This document shows, one piece after another, positions 9,194 through 16,328 of a stretch of 64,000 nt of DNA. Position numbers and translations under genes: made by a program. The number at the start of each line of letters is the position of its first letter. Position 1 is the stretch's first letter. This DNA is from Crocinitomicaceae bacterium (GTDB lineage: Bacteria; Bacteroidota; Bacteroidia; Flavobacteriales_D; Crocinitomicaceae), in the NCBI GenBank assembly GCA_016708105.1, contig JADJGJ010000002.1, positions 434,001 to 498,000 of the forward strand, read 5' to 3'. Under the pieces are notes generated by a model, which was given only the letters and a program-made list of their open reading frames with translations, did not search any database and was not told the DNA's origin.

Positions 9194-9775
9194 GTGAATG
9201 TGTTCAGTATAATATTGTGCTTATTTACTCTGTACCTAATAGTTTTTACCAGAAGAATCAATGGCGTCCTAAACGATTTTTTGATTCAGGTATTTACTAT
9301 TCACTTTTCAGATCAAAGAATTAGCGCCGTAACGGATGATCAAATAATGCCCTGGATAAACAACATGACTGAACAACCGGGGTTTACCTTTTTAGAGAAT
9401 TTTATGTGGAACATTGGGCACATGATACAAGTAAGTTATGATCATGATGGACCTTTGAAAAGTTCAGAACAGGGTGATGACCATGTAAGCGACTCAAGTG
9501 ATCACATGATATTGGATATTTTTCTGTCGGATACTATGGACATTAAAATTTATCCCAATCCGGTGGAGTCAATTCTTGTTATTGAATCTCAGGAAAGATG
9601 GAAGTGGGATAATGTAATTTTTCAATTTGTTGATGCTAACGGTAGGGTAGTCATCCAAGATCAATTGGATAGCCAAATAGAAACAATAAATCTTACTGAT
9701 ATAGAGCCGGGATTTTACTATGTAAAAATCCAAAGTGAAGATGGTGTATTTGTTTTCCCTATTTCTAAATTATAG
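9194..9775 (+). CDS. Short T9SS-secreted protein with type A sorting domain
   Basis: The start is GTG 9194, nine bases after the preceding stop, and gives a hydrophobic export signal (NVFSIILCLFTLYLIVF). Residues ~25-115 are an acidic linker with no recognised domain. The final ~75 residues are a type A sorting domain: IKIYPNPVESILVIE, VDANGRVV, DIEPGFYYVKIQSEDG. The cargo part is unusually small for a T9SS substrate (193 residues in total), so the gene may be a degraded remnant or a small surface-tethered peptide. It lies two bases before the next gene. Confidence 0.7.
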   Translation: MNVFSIILCLFTLYLIVFTRRINGVLNDFLIQVFTIHFSDQRISAVTDDQIMPWINNMTEQPGFTFLENFMWNIGHMIQVSYDHDGPLKSSEQGDDHVSDSSDHMILDIFLSDTMDIKIYPNPVESILVIESQERWKWDNVIFQFVDANGRVVIQDQLDSQIETINLTDIEPGFYYVKIQSEDGVFVFPISKL

Positions 9776-9777
9776 CA

Positions 9778-10413
9778 ATGTCACCAAAACACTTCACTAT
9801 AATTTTAATTTTATTGTCAGCACTCACCTGCCGGGCTCAAAGCTCTATTGGTATAAATGCGCATGGAAATTATTCAAACCGGTGGACTCATCTTTATGAA
9901 AAAGATAAATATTTTTTTAAGCCCGGATATGGTTTTGGCCTTGCATATAAGTATAGGTTTAATGAACAATCACATGTACTAGTAAATATCAGCTACGAGT
10001 ACGCGGCTTTTAAAAAAATAATTAAAAAACCTACGCATGTGATTACCTACGAATCTAATGCGTCACTTATTGATGTTCCGGTTTTTTATTCAGTTGACCG
10101 CAAAATATTTAGTGTTCTGTTTGGGTTACAATTTTCTTTTGGTGTTGGAAATAGAAATGAAATACGTGTAGTACAATACGACGATGGAACAACTTTTGGG
10201 CCATATCCCAGTGGCTGGTCATCCAGAATTTTAGATATAGGTCCTACTGTTGCCATATCAATTAATGCAAGTAAAAATATTAGCTTCATGGCATCGGCGT
10301 ATCAGGGGTTGATTGAAAATCACGGATTCATGACACAACATGTGTATTGGACCAGATTTTATTTTGGGTTTGTTTATACACCGGTAAATTTTCATAAACG
10401 TACTCCTAAATAA
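9778..10413 (+). CDS. Outer-membrane beta-barrel protein, tandem paralogue 1
   Basis: A signal peptide (FTIILILLSALTCRAQ) is followed by ~190 residues of barrel-like strands. It is paralogous to the next gene: both share the spacing of GPYxxGW, the I/F-D-x-GP-T/S-VAIS motif, ASAYQGxIEN and a C-terminal YWTRFxFGFxY-P strand. It starts two bases after the T9SS gene, so translational coupling is likely. The function is unknown; an outer-membrane location is inferred from the strand pattern. Confidence 0.68.
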   Translation: MSPKHFTIILILLSALTCRAQSSIGINAHGNYSNRWTHLYEKDKYFFKPGYGFGLAYKYRFNEQSHVLVNISYEYAAFKKIIKKPTHVITYESNASLIDVPVFYSVDRKIFSVLFGLQFSFGVGNRNEIRVVQYDDGTTFGPYPSGWSSRILDIGPTVAISINASKNISFMASAYQGLIENHGFMTQHVYWTRFYFGFVYTPVNFHKRTPK

Positions 10414-10462
10414 GAAATTTGAGTGTGTGGACATAATTATTTTGAAAATGGCAACTTGCAAA

Positions 10463-11113
10463 ATGAAAAAAATTATTTTTATTCTTACACTGATCCTATC
10501 TGAATTTGCACCATTCTCACAAAGTTCAGCAGGGTTAACCAGCTCAGTTAATTTGGCAAATCGCTGGAGCCATGCAATTGAATATAATACCTACACGTTC
10601 AGGCACAATTTATCTATGGGATTTTTCTACAACTTTAAATGGAATGATCACTCTTCTCTAACCATGAATTTCAGTTTTGAATTTGTTAAATACAGAAAGA
10701 TGAAAGAATCCCCTTCATTAACCAGTAAATATTACAAGAGCGCCTTACTTTATACTATTCCAATTTATTACAATTATACGCTTGATAGAATTAGTTTTCT
10801 TTTTGGTTTTCAACTTGCATTTGGAAGCGGTCGAGGAGGAGAAATGGGTTATCCTGAATATCCGGATGGAAGCACGACAGGCCCGTATGATGGCGGTTGG
10901 TTATACCGCAAAATTGATTTTGGTCCAAGTGTAGCAATCAGCTACAAATTGAGTGAAAGATTCAGTTTGTTTGCTTCAGCATATCAAGGTATAATTGAGA
11001 ATAGTGCTGCTGTAAATACACATTCCTATTGGACAAGATTCAATTTTGGATTCACCTATAAACCAATCAGGTTGTTTGATGGAAAATCAGGTAGTAAAAA
11101 AGTCGTTGAGTAG
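10463..11113 (+). CDS. Outer-membrane beta-barrel protein, tandem paralogue 2
   Basis: I choose ATG 10463, which gives the signal peptide MKKIIFILTLILSEFAPFSQ; upstream in-frame starts (GTG 10427, ATG 10448) would add an unlikely leader. The protein is 216 residues and clearly a duplicate of the gene before it (PYDGGWLYRKIDFGPSVAIS, ASAYQGIIENS, SYWTRFNFGFTYKP). The two differ most in the first half, as expected of surface-exposed loops after duplication. It belongs to surface locus 1. No catalytic motif is visible. Confidence 0.68.
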   Translation: MKKIIFILTLILSEFAPFSQSSAGLTSSVNLANRWSHAIEYNTYTFRHNLSMGFFYNFKWNDHSSLTMNFSFEFVKYRKMKESPSLTSKYYKSALLYTIPIYYNYTLDRISFLFGFQLAFGSGRGGEMGYPEYPDGSTTGPYDGGWLYRKIDFGPSVAISYKLSERFSLFASAYQGIIENSAAVNTHSYWTRFNFGFTYKPIRLFDGKSGSKKVVE

Positions 11114-11163
11114 TCTGTTTGACCTTGGTTGAAATTTCCTATCTTGTATTATAAACCAACAAC

Positions 11164-11721
11164 ATGACCGTCCAGCGTTTATCAATTATTTTTTTGCTGA
11201 TTCAGTTTTGTTGTTGCTGTAATTCTCATTGCCAACCAACCTACGGTCTGTTCATTTCACCAACAGTTGGCTTGGATGTAATTGAAAACGAATATTACCG
11301 CATATTGGTACATGGATTTGGAAATGACCGGTGGTTACCGCTCATGGGAGTTCAAGCAGAATATGGTGAGTCATTTTGTACATGGGTTACCCGCTTTGGT
11401 TGTGAACCAATAGTCAATGTGGGCTCATATTATGGTGCATCGGTGGATGTGTTTCAACAGTTGAGAATTGGAAAATCATGGTTTAAACCAACTATTGGTG
11501 TTGGTTCTATGTTTCGGACATTAGACCATTTTTCTTTGCGACAGACTTATCTTTATTGTGCTGTTGCACCTGAATTTGTAATTCGAAAAAAAATTTCCAT
11601 TGAGCCTGCTTATTGTTTTGGAATTATGTATGAAATTACTCGTCATCCTCTTTTGAACGGAAACAGTGACGGGCGTTACTTGCAAGATTGGCTGCGCATT
11701 AATTTAATTTATCATTTTTAA
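11164..11721 (+). CDS. Secreted/outer-membrane protein of unknown function
   Basis: The protein has 185 residues with a signal peptide rich in Cys (FLLIQFCCCCNSHCQ). The mature part has beta-strand character (YGLFISPTVGLDVI, VDVFQQLRIGKSWFKPTIGV, PAYCFGIMYEITR) and ends in an aromatic residue, as outer-membrane barrels usually do. It resembles the gene at 13808-14350 in length and in the block around IGKxWxKxTxG; the pair now flank an IS element. A TATCTTGT element ~20 bp upstream could be a weak -7 sequence. Confidence 0.6.
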   Translation: MTVQRLSIIFLLIQFCCCCNSHCQPTYGLFISPTVGLDVIENEYYRILVHGFGNDRWLPLMGVQAEYGESFCTWVTRFGCEPIVNVGSYYGASVDVFQQLRIGKSWFKPTIGVGSMFRTLDHFSLRQTYLYCAVAPEFVIRKKISIEPAYCFGIMYEITRHPLLNGNSDGRYLQDWLRINLIYHF

Positions 11722-11731
11722 GCACTATTGT

Positions 11732-11770
11732 CCGGGGAAAAAGTAAAATATTCAGATAAAGCTTCCCCGG
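11732..11770. repeat. Inverted repeat after gene end
   Basis: CCGGGGAA and TTCCCCGG form a perfect 8-bp stem with a 23-nt loop, 11 bp after the stop at 11721. It lacks a T-run, so a terminator role is uncertain. Confidence 0.45.
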
Positions 11771-11920
11771 CCATCAAAAAAGATAGGTGATAATTCGCGG
11801 CGAATTCTTAGTAAGGACGGGAAGCTCCGTGCAGATAACGTTCCTTCAATTACAAATGTTCCGGAGATCACCCGTCCGCACTTAGAATTTGCAAGAAGTA
11901 TTGCCTGTCTTTTTTGCGGG
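11770..11920. repeat. Long imperfect hairpin element
   Basis: The two halves pair over ~55 bases: CAAAAAAGATAGG with CCTGTCTTTTTTG, and AATTCTTAGTAAGGACGGG with CCCGTCCGCACTTAGAATT. This looks like a MITE or attenuator-like foldback. Together with the next hairpin it fills most of the 389-bp gap between the genes at 11721 and 12111. Confidence 0.6.
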
Positions 11921-11921
11921 C

Positions 11922-11959
11922 CTTGACTTTTTGCTTCTTTTGGGTCAAGCCAAAAGAAG
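11922..11959. repeat. Double hairpin repeat
   Basis: CTTGAC/GTCAAG and CTTCTTTTGG/CCAAAAGAAG interleave, giving two alternative stems. It is a compact foldback next to the long hairpin. Confidence 0.5.
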
Positions 11960-12038
11960 AAATAAACTAAATTGAAAAGCGGTAACCATAAGTAAGCCCC
12001 AAACGTGATAATGTGTTGGCATCACCTGATATTATTGA

Positions 12039-13768
12039 CATAACGGCAGTCCGTCCAAAAACCCCTTTCAACCCCAACCGCCTCATTAAAATTAATCAAT
12101 TAAATGAGTTTTAAGCGATGATTATTTGAGATTTTATAAAAATGATTTGGCTTTTGGCAAAAAAAATCGTGCTGAAAATCTGCTTAAAATGCTTTCTAAT
12201 GGAATGAAAAAAATGGTCAAGTTCCAGGAGGAACTTTTTGAGTGTGATTTTGTCAATCAAATTAAAAATTCGGCGTAGGTTGTATGCTGTAAAAATAAAT
12301 CCAACATCTGCTGAGGCATGCTTTATTGTTCGTTTTGTGAGGATGTAATAAAAGTCCCATTGGCGTTTTATTATTCCGTATGGATGCTCAACAATGGCTT
12401 GTCTTTTACGATATGTTTGCATGTTTTGATCCAGTCTTTTTTTGTTTGCTTCTATGAGATCTTGATGCTCTGTACGCTCAATTAATCTGCCTGATTTGTT
12501 GCGCGTACATCGAGCAAAAAAACGACAGTTTAAACAGGCTTTTGTTTTGTAATGTTTTATTTTATTGATGGTTTTTCCATGCGCTTTAGTGTACCAACTT
12601 CCGTTTGTTTTGAGTTGTTCACCGGCAGGACAAGTATATGCATCACGCTCTTTGTTGTAATGAAAGTTTTCTACATCAAATGCAATGTCCGGTGCGTGCG
12701 AGGCAACATCTGGCGCAGCTACAATAACTTCTACTCCGTGTTTAAATGCGTATTCAAATTCACTACCTGTATGATATCCTTTGTCATAAAGTGCGGTAAA
12801 ATCACTGGAGCCTAAAATTGTTTTGGCTCTGCGAACCATTGCTCCCATTGCTTTGCTGTCGTTCTTGTTGGTTACTTTAAAATCAATGGGAATGTTGTGT
12901 TTTGCATCAACGGTGGTTTGAATGTTGTAACCAACTTCAGTGATATTGTTGCGTACAAGCAGTTGTCTGCTATCAGGATCTGATGTAGATATTTGGACCT
13001 GATTGGTTTGTTCCAATTCTTGTTGAAGGGATTCATACTTTGTTCTGTTCTCTTTGTGCTGATTGATTTTTGATTCAATTTCTGATTTCTCTTCAGTGGT
13101 AATATCCTTGTCTTCACTTGCCAGTACAGCGCTATAGTCGCTTAATTTTTCATCAATGTAAGCAAGATGTCGTTCTATTTTTTTCTCATTAAAATTATTC
13201 TTCTTTGAATTTTGTGCACGAAGTTTAGTGCTATCACCAGCGAGTAATTTTCCGCCAATGAGTTCAAAATTTTTAGCCAGCTCAACCGTTGACCGAAATA
13301 CTTTTTGGATGGCTTTTGGATTGTCTTTTCTAAAATTTGAAATCGTGTTGTGATCAGGCGCAAGTCCTTTCATGAGCCACATGAGTTCAATGTTTCGTCT
13401 GCATTCCTTTTCCAGTTGTCTTGAAGATCGAATACGGTTCAAATAACCATAAATAAAGAGTTTCAACAAATCAGCCGGATGATATGCTGGGCGACCGTTT
13501 TCAATAAAATCCATCTTGAATCCAAAATCAAAAAGACGAATTGAATGAACGAACAAATCAATCAACCGAACTTCATTGTCATCAGAAACGGCTTGTTCTA
13601 AACAGAAAAACTCTGTCTGACTCCTGTCTTTTCCTTGAATAAATTTCATGAGGTAAACCTACGGTAATTCATCTCCAAATTCAAGTCATTTTTATCAACT
13701 TATCGACATGAAAAAAGTTGAAAACGTTACGAAAAAAGCGTGGAGGTTTTTAGACAGTCTGACGGATG
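12039..13768 (-). mobile_element. IS1182-family insertion sequence (about 1.73 kb)
   Basis: Terminal inverted repeats GGCAGTCCGTCCAAAAACC (12045-12063) and GGTTTTTAGACAGTCTGAC (13745-13763) match at 15 of 19 positions; an extra CAT/ATG at each tip suggests outer limits of 12039 and 13768. One transposase gene fills the element. No target-site duplication is obvious. The 12039-12125 end is also present, detached, at 34430-34515 and 36345-36428. Confidence 0.8.
12111..13649 (-). CDS. IS1182-family transposase
   Basis: This 512-residue DDE transposase has the N-terminal region YHPADLLKLFIYGYLNRIRS, LMWLMKGLAPDHNTISNFR and the three catalytic acid regions: first D in LAGDSTKLRA, second D in ALYDKGYHTG, E in VEHPYGIIKRQWDF. 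A Cys motif (CPAGEQL, KTKACLNCRFFARC) typical of the family precedes the last region. A coiled-coil insertion lies near residues 160-210. The frame is intact, so it may be active. The C-terminal tail (FIKSQIIIA) is repetitive, and its coding sequence is what is copied in the remnants in the accessory island. Confidence 0.92.
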   Translation of the reverse strand: MKFIQGKDRSQTEFFCLEQAVSDDNEVRLIDLFVHSIRLFDFGFKMDFIENGRPAYHPADLLKLFIYGYLNRIRSSRQLEKECRRNIELMWLMKGLAPDHNTISNFRKDNPKAIQKVFRSTVELAKNFELIGGKLLAGDSTKLRAQNSKKNNFNEKKIERHLAYIDEKLSDYSAVLASEDKDITTEEKSEIESKINQHKENRTKYESLQQELEQTNQVQISTSDPDSRQLLVRNNITEVGYNIQTTVDAKHNIPIDFKVTNKNDSKAMGAMVRRAKTILGSSDFTALYDKGYHTGSEFEYAFKHGVEVIVAAPDVASHAPDIAFDVENFHYNKERDAYTCPAGEQLKTNGSWYTKAHGKTINKIKHYKTKACLNCRFFARCTRNKSGRLIERTEHQDLIEANKKRLDQNMQTYRKRQAIVEHPYGIIKRQWDFYYILTKRTIKHASADVGFIFTAYNLRRIFNLIDKITLKKFLLELDHFFHSIRKHFKQIFSTIFFAKSQIIFIKSQIIIA

Positions 13769-13807
13769 CCATCAAATGTTTTTATCGGACAGTAGTGATT
13801 TTTAAGA

Positions 13808-14350
13808 ATGAAAAGAATTTTCTTAATCATAATTCTTCTGCTCATTGGATTGAATGGTTATAATCAGGATGTGAAAAAACAGTCTGGCATTTACTGTGGA
13901 ATTTTACCCATGCGAGATTTTAATTTTAATGAGCCGATTAATTACAGTCAGTATTGTTACAATGATGTCTTGCCATTTTTTGGGTATTACCACATTTTCA
14001 ATTTAAAAAAAATTCAACTACGTCCTTTTATTGGAGGAGAGACTATTTTTATGTGGCGGGAAAATTATGGATTTTCACTGGATGCAGGTTGTGTTTTGTT
14101 GATCGGAAAGAAATGGATAAAAGCAACGCTGGGTGGCAATTATATGTTTAGAAATTTTCAGGTTGAACATGTCAGACAGCAGATGGTTGCATTTTTTGCA
14201 GGCCCCCATGTAAACCTTAAACAAATTTATTTTGCTGAATTTTTACTCGGCGGATCTTTGATTTATGAGCTGGATAAATCATCAAACTCATCATCCAACG
14301 GCTGGTACAAACGATTATTCATGCGCGTTAATATTGGCGTGAATTTTTAA
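13808..14350 (+). CDS. Secreted/outer-membrane protein, distant paralogue of 11164-11721
   Basis: MKRIFLIIILLLIGLNGYNQ is a strong signal peptide. The mature part alternates hydrophobic strands (YGFSLDAGCVLLIGKKWIKA, LGGNYMFRNF, RVNIGVNF) and ends in Phe, the usual outer-membrane barrel end. Length, strand order and the IGKxWxKAT block match the gene on the other side of the IS, so the two are probably ancient duplicates of surface locus 1. The start lies 11 bp after the CGGACAGTAGTG repeat, so the IS may have replaced its upstream region and cut it off from the operon. Confidence 0.6.
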   Translation: MKRIFLIIILLLIGLNGYNQDVKKQSGIYCGILPMRDFNFNEPINYSQYCYNDVLPFFGYYHIFNLKKIQLRPFIGGETIFMWRENYGFSLDAGCVLLIGKKWIKATLGGNYMFRNFQVEHVRQQMVAFFAGPHVNLKQIYFAEFLLGGSLIYELDKSSNSSSNGWYKRLFMRVNIGVNF

Positions 14351-14554
14351 TATCAGCCACACTGCATCAACCCATCTATTTGCTATCAACCTAAATAGTA
14401 ACGAGTCCATTATTTGTTATACCGGCTTGTAATTGGACTAAGTTATCATGGTAAATGGTATTACATGCATTTGTATGTTTGTGACAAAAATTCCGAGTTA
14501 ACCGGTTTGAATTTTGATGAAGTCGTGAAAACTTCAGCAAAAAAAAGTGAAAAA

Positions 14555-14583
14555 GAAAAGCGGGTCTGTAGTACCCGCTTTTC
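14555..14583 (-). terminator. Terminator of ric
   Basis: GAAAAGCGGGT and ACCCGCTTTTC pair around a 7-nt loop. Read on the minus strand it is followed by a T-rich run, 25 bp beyond the ric stop. Confidence 0.85.
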
Positions 14584-14607
14584 AATAGATTACGATACAA
14601 ACTACAA

Positions 14608-15327
14608 CTACAGATATTTTTTCTCTATTTCAACAGCACGTGGAAATAGAATATTGTTTTCAAGATGAATATGCTGATGCAAATCTTCTTCAAATTCACG
14701 TAACTTATGATACAGTACTCTGTATGTATTACAAGCATGTTCAGGTGGCGTATAATTGTTTGAAATTTCAGCAATTTTAAATCCGTATTGACCAACTACG
14801 TCATGCTCATGTTCCATCATATTGATTGGATTTTGCACCGTACCAAAATGAGGTAACTGAAATGAAATATTTTCTTTCTCAACCAAAGCCAAATTTTTGA
14901 TGTATGGAAAAAGTACCTGCTCTTCTTTACACATGTGTTTATTCAATTCGTCAGCAATAATTCTGAACAAATAATTAATTTGAACCACCTCAGGGTTTGC
15001 GTGACCATGCACTTTTGCTACTTTTTCAGCGTATTGACTAATGATTGGAATATTTTCAGTGACGTAAGCGTGATGTTTGTCAACAATATAATCAGTGAGT
15101 GTTTCTAAATCCCATTTGGTAAAATCGTGTTGTGCATCGTTACCTTGTTCAATGGCTTCTAATTCAGTTTTTATTTTTTCAAAGGGAATGTCTTTTTTAG
15201 AGCAAATCTCACGCACAGAAATTTTGCCTCCGCAGCAAAAATCAATGCCATTTTTTTTAAATACATCCGCAGTGCGGTAATTTGCTGTCACCAATTCTGC
15301 TACCGTCTTGTTTTCTATATCCAACAT
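14608..15327 (-). CDS. ric: Iron-sulphur cluster repair di-iron protein Ric (ScdA/YtfE)
   Basis: The 239-residue protein has the ScdA N-terminal domain with the short Cys motif NGIDFCCGGK and a C-terminal hemerythrin-like four-helix bundle with the expected iron ligands: HHAYV, LNKHMCKEEQVLFPYI, MMEHEHD and HQHIHLENNILFPRA. Ric proteins repair Fe-S clusters damaged by nitric oxide or oxidants, in the cytoplasm. ATG 15327 is the family start. A palindrome ATGAT-ATAT-ATCAT lies at about -41.5 from the predicted transcription start, which fits activation by a Crp/Fnr-family NO or oxygen sensor. Confidence 0.95.
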   Translation of the reverse strand: MLDIENKTVAELVTANYRTADVFKKNGIDFCCGGKISVREICSKKDIPFEKIKTELEAIEQGNDAQHDFTKWDLETLTDYIVDKHHAYVTENIPIISQYAEKVAKVHGHANPEVVQINYLFRIIADELNKHMCKEEQVLFPYIKNLALVEKENISFQLPHFGTVQNPINMMEHEHDVVGQYGFKIAEISNNYTPPEHACNTYRVLYHKLREFEEDLHQHIHLENNILFPRAVEIEKKYL

Positions 15328-15351
15328 GGTGTACTAATTTTAAATCTGAGA

Positions 15352-15395
15352 CCAAGGTATAGAGGTTGGCATCTTTAAAAAATGATATATATCAT
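15352..15395 (-). promoter_or_regulatory. ric promoter with Crp/Fnr-type palindrome
   Basis: On the minus strand the -7 element is TACCTTGG (15352-15359). The perfect 14-bp palindrome ATGATATATATCAT lies at 15382-15395, with its centre 36.5 nt from the last G of the -7 element. The predicted leader is ~20 nt. The remaining gap to 15612 shows no supported gene. Confidence 0.6.
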
Positions 15396-15612
15396 ACAAA
15401 ATCCTGAACTCAATCTTGTAAGTGCACTGAACATGAGGTTTTCAGGGTTTGTGGAGCTTGATACAAATTCAAGAAAATAGCCTATTAATCCTGTCGCTGA
15501 ATGAGAGATAAAAGAATTTTCTGAGTGTGTTGCAATCATGAATTTTGTGGCTAGTTTATTTTTGCCACGCATACCTTGATAAAAGAAAATACCCTATTTA
15601 AGGTGTTCAATT

Positions 15613-16230
15613 TTAAGAAATAGACTGAAGAATAAGCGCGTTGAGTTCATCCATCAATTCGGCTCCTTTATTGGTGTTATACCAATCTTGAATTTTCATT
15701 TCTACGTCGTGTTTTGTTAACTCTCCGGGATTTTCTTTCCAGCTTTTCATGATAGCGGTTGCACCGGTAGGACGCGGCCCCCATGTGAACAAATCTTTTC
15801 CGTTTTCATCGCGGGCAAAAAGTTTTGGAATTGCACGACCTCCGTTGGTGAGATATTGATCCATCACTTCAGGATTGTCGTCACGGAATATGACCTGAAA
15901 TTTTATTTTTCCTTCTGATGCTTCAGCTATTTTTGCCAGCACCGGCACGTTTTGAGATCCATCACCACACCATGATTCTGTAATTACTGTCCAACATTGT
16001 GGATGATTCATGCGCGCAAACGTAGTTTTCAACGCTTCACTTACTTGAAGTGTTTTGCTGAGTCTTTTCATGCGCGAAAAATTCAATTTGGTGTATCCAA
16101 TGCGGTCAGCAGTTTGGTCAGGTCCGGATGTCATTTCAGCATTTGAAAAATGATCAACCAAATCATAATACTCTTGATAACTATATGCCTTAGCCGTTTT
16201 ATTGTTTGTTGTGATAGCGCAGTTGCTCAT
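15613..16230 (-). CDS. Thioredoxin-fold protein with monothiol WCGD site
   Basis: I start at ATG 16230 (MSNCAITTN); the longer frame begins at a TTG upstream and adds seven residues. The ~205-residue protein has a thioredoxin fold with TVITESWCGDGSQNVPVL near residue 90 and a cis-Pro region RAIPKLFARD near 140. The usual CxxC is reduced to a single Cys (WCGD), as in a family common in Bacteroidota and often annotated thioredoxin family protein. A redox or chaperone role is likely, but the disulphide-exchange chemistry must differ from classical thioredoxin. It carries a Crp/Fnr-type box like that of ric. Confidence 0.8.
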   Translation of the reverse strand: MSNCAITTNNKTAKAYSYQEYYDLVDHFSNAEMTSGPDQTADRIGYTKLNFSRMKRLSKTLQVSEALKTTFARMNHPQCWTVITESWCGDGSQNVPVLAKIAEASEGKIKFQVIFRDDNPEVMDQYLTNGGRAIPKLFARDENGKDLFTWGPRPTGATAIMKSWKENPGELTKHDVEMKIQDWYNTNKGAELMDELNALILQSIS

Positions 16231-16253
16231 ATTCGTTTGAATTAAAAACAATG

Positions 16254-16297
16254 CAAATTTCTGTCAATCCAAAAGAGCAGATTATGACTTAAGTCAC
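16254..16297 (-). promoter_or_regulatory. Promoter of the thioredoxin-like gene with Crp/Fnr-type palindrome
   Basis: ATGAC-TTAA-GTCAC lies at 16284-16297 (core TGACTTAAGTCA is a perfect palindrome). The -7-like GAAATTTG on the minus strand spans 16254-16261. The centre-to-G distance is 36.5 nt, identical to ric. Confidence 0.55.
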
Positions 16298-16328
16298 ATA
16301 GTGACGCTACCAAACCTTGAATGAGGTA

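Larger units (their letters stand above)
11723..13797. mobile_element. Possible outer element bounded by CACTAYTGTCCG inverted repeats
   Basis: CACTATTGTCCG at 11723-11734 is matched by CGGACAGTAGTG at 13786-13797, 11 of 12 in inverted orientation, each next to an adjacent gene. The segment holds a long hairpin (11770-11920), a smaller double hairpin (11922-11959) and the IS1182-like element. It may be a degraded older transposon into which the IS inserted, or chance plus nested insertion. There is no transposase other than that of the inner IS. Confidence 0.4.

Noticed and set aside
15375..15572. Small gene upstream of ric
   Set aside because: The frame starts and ends with no promoter or family features and overlaps the regulatory palindrome.
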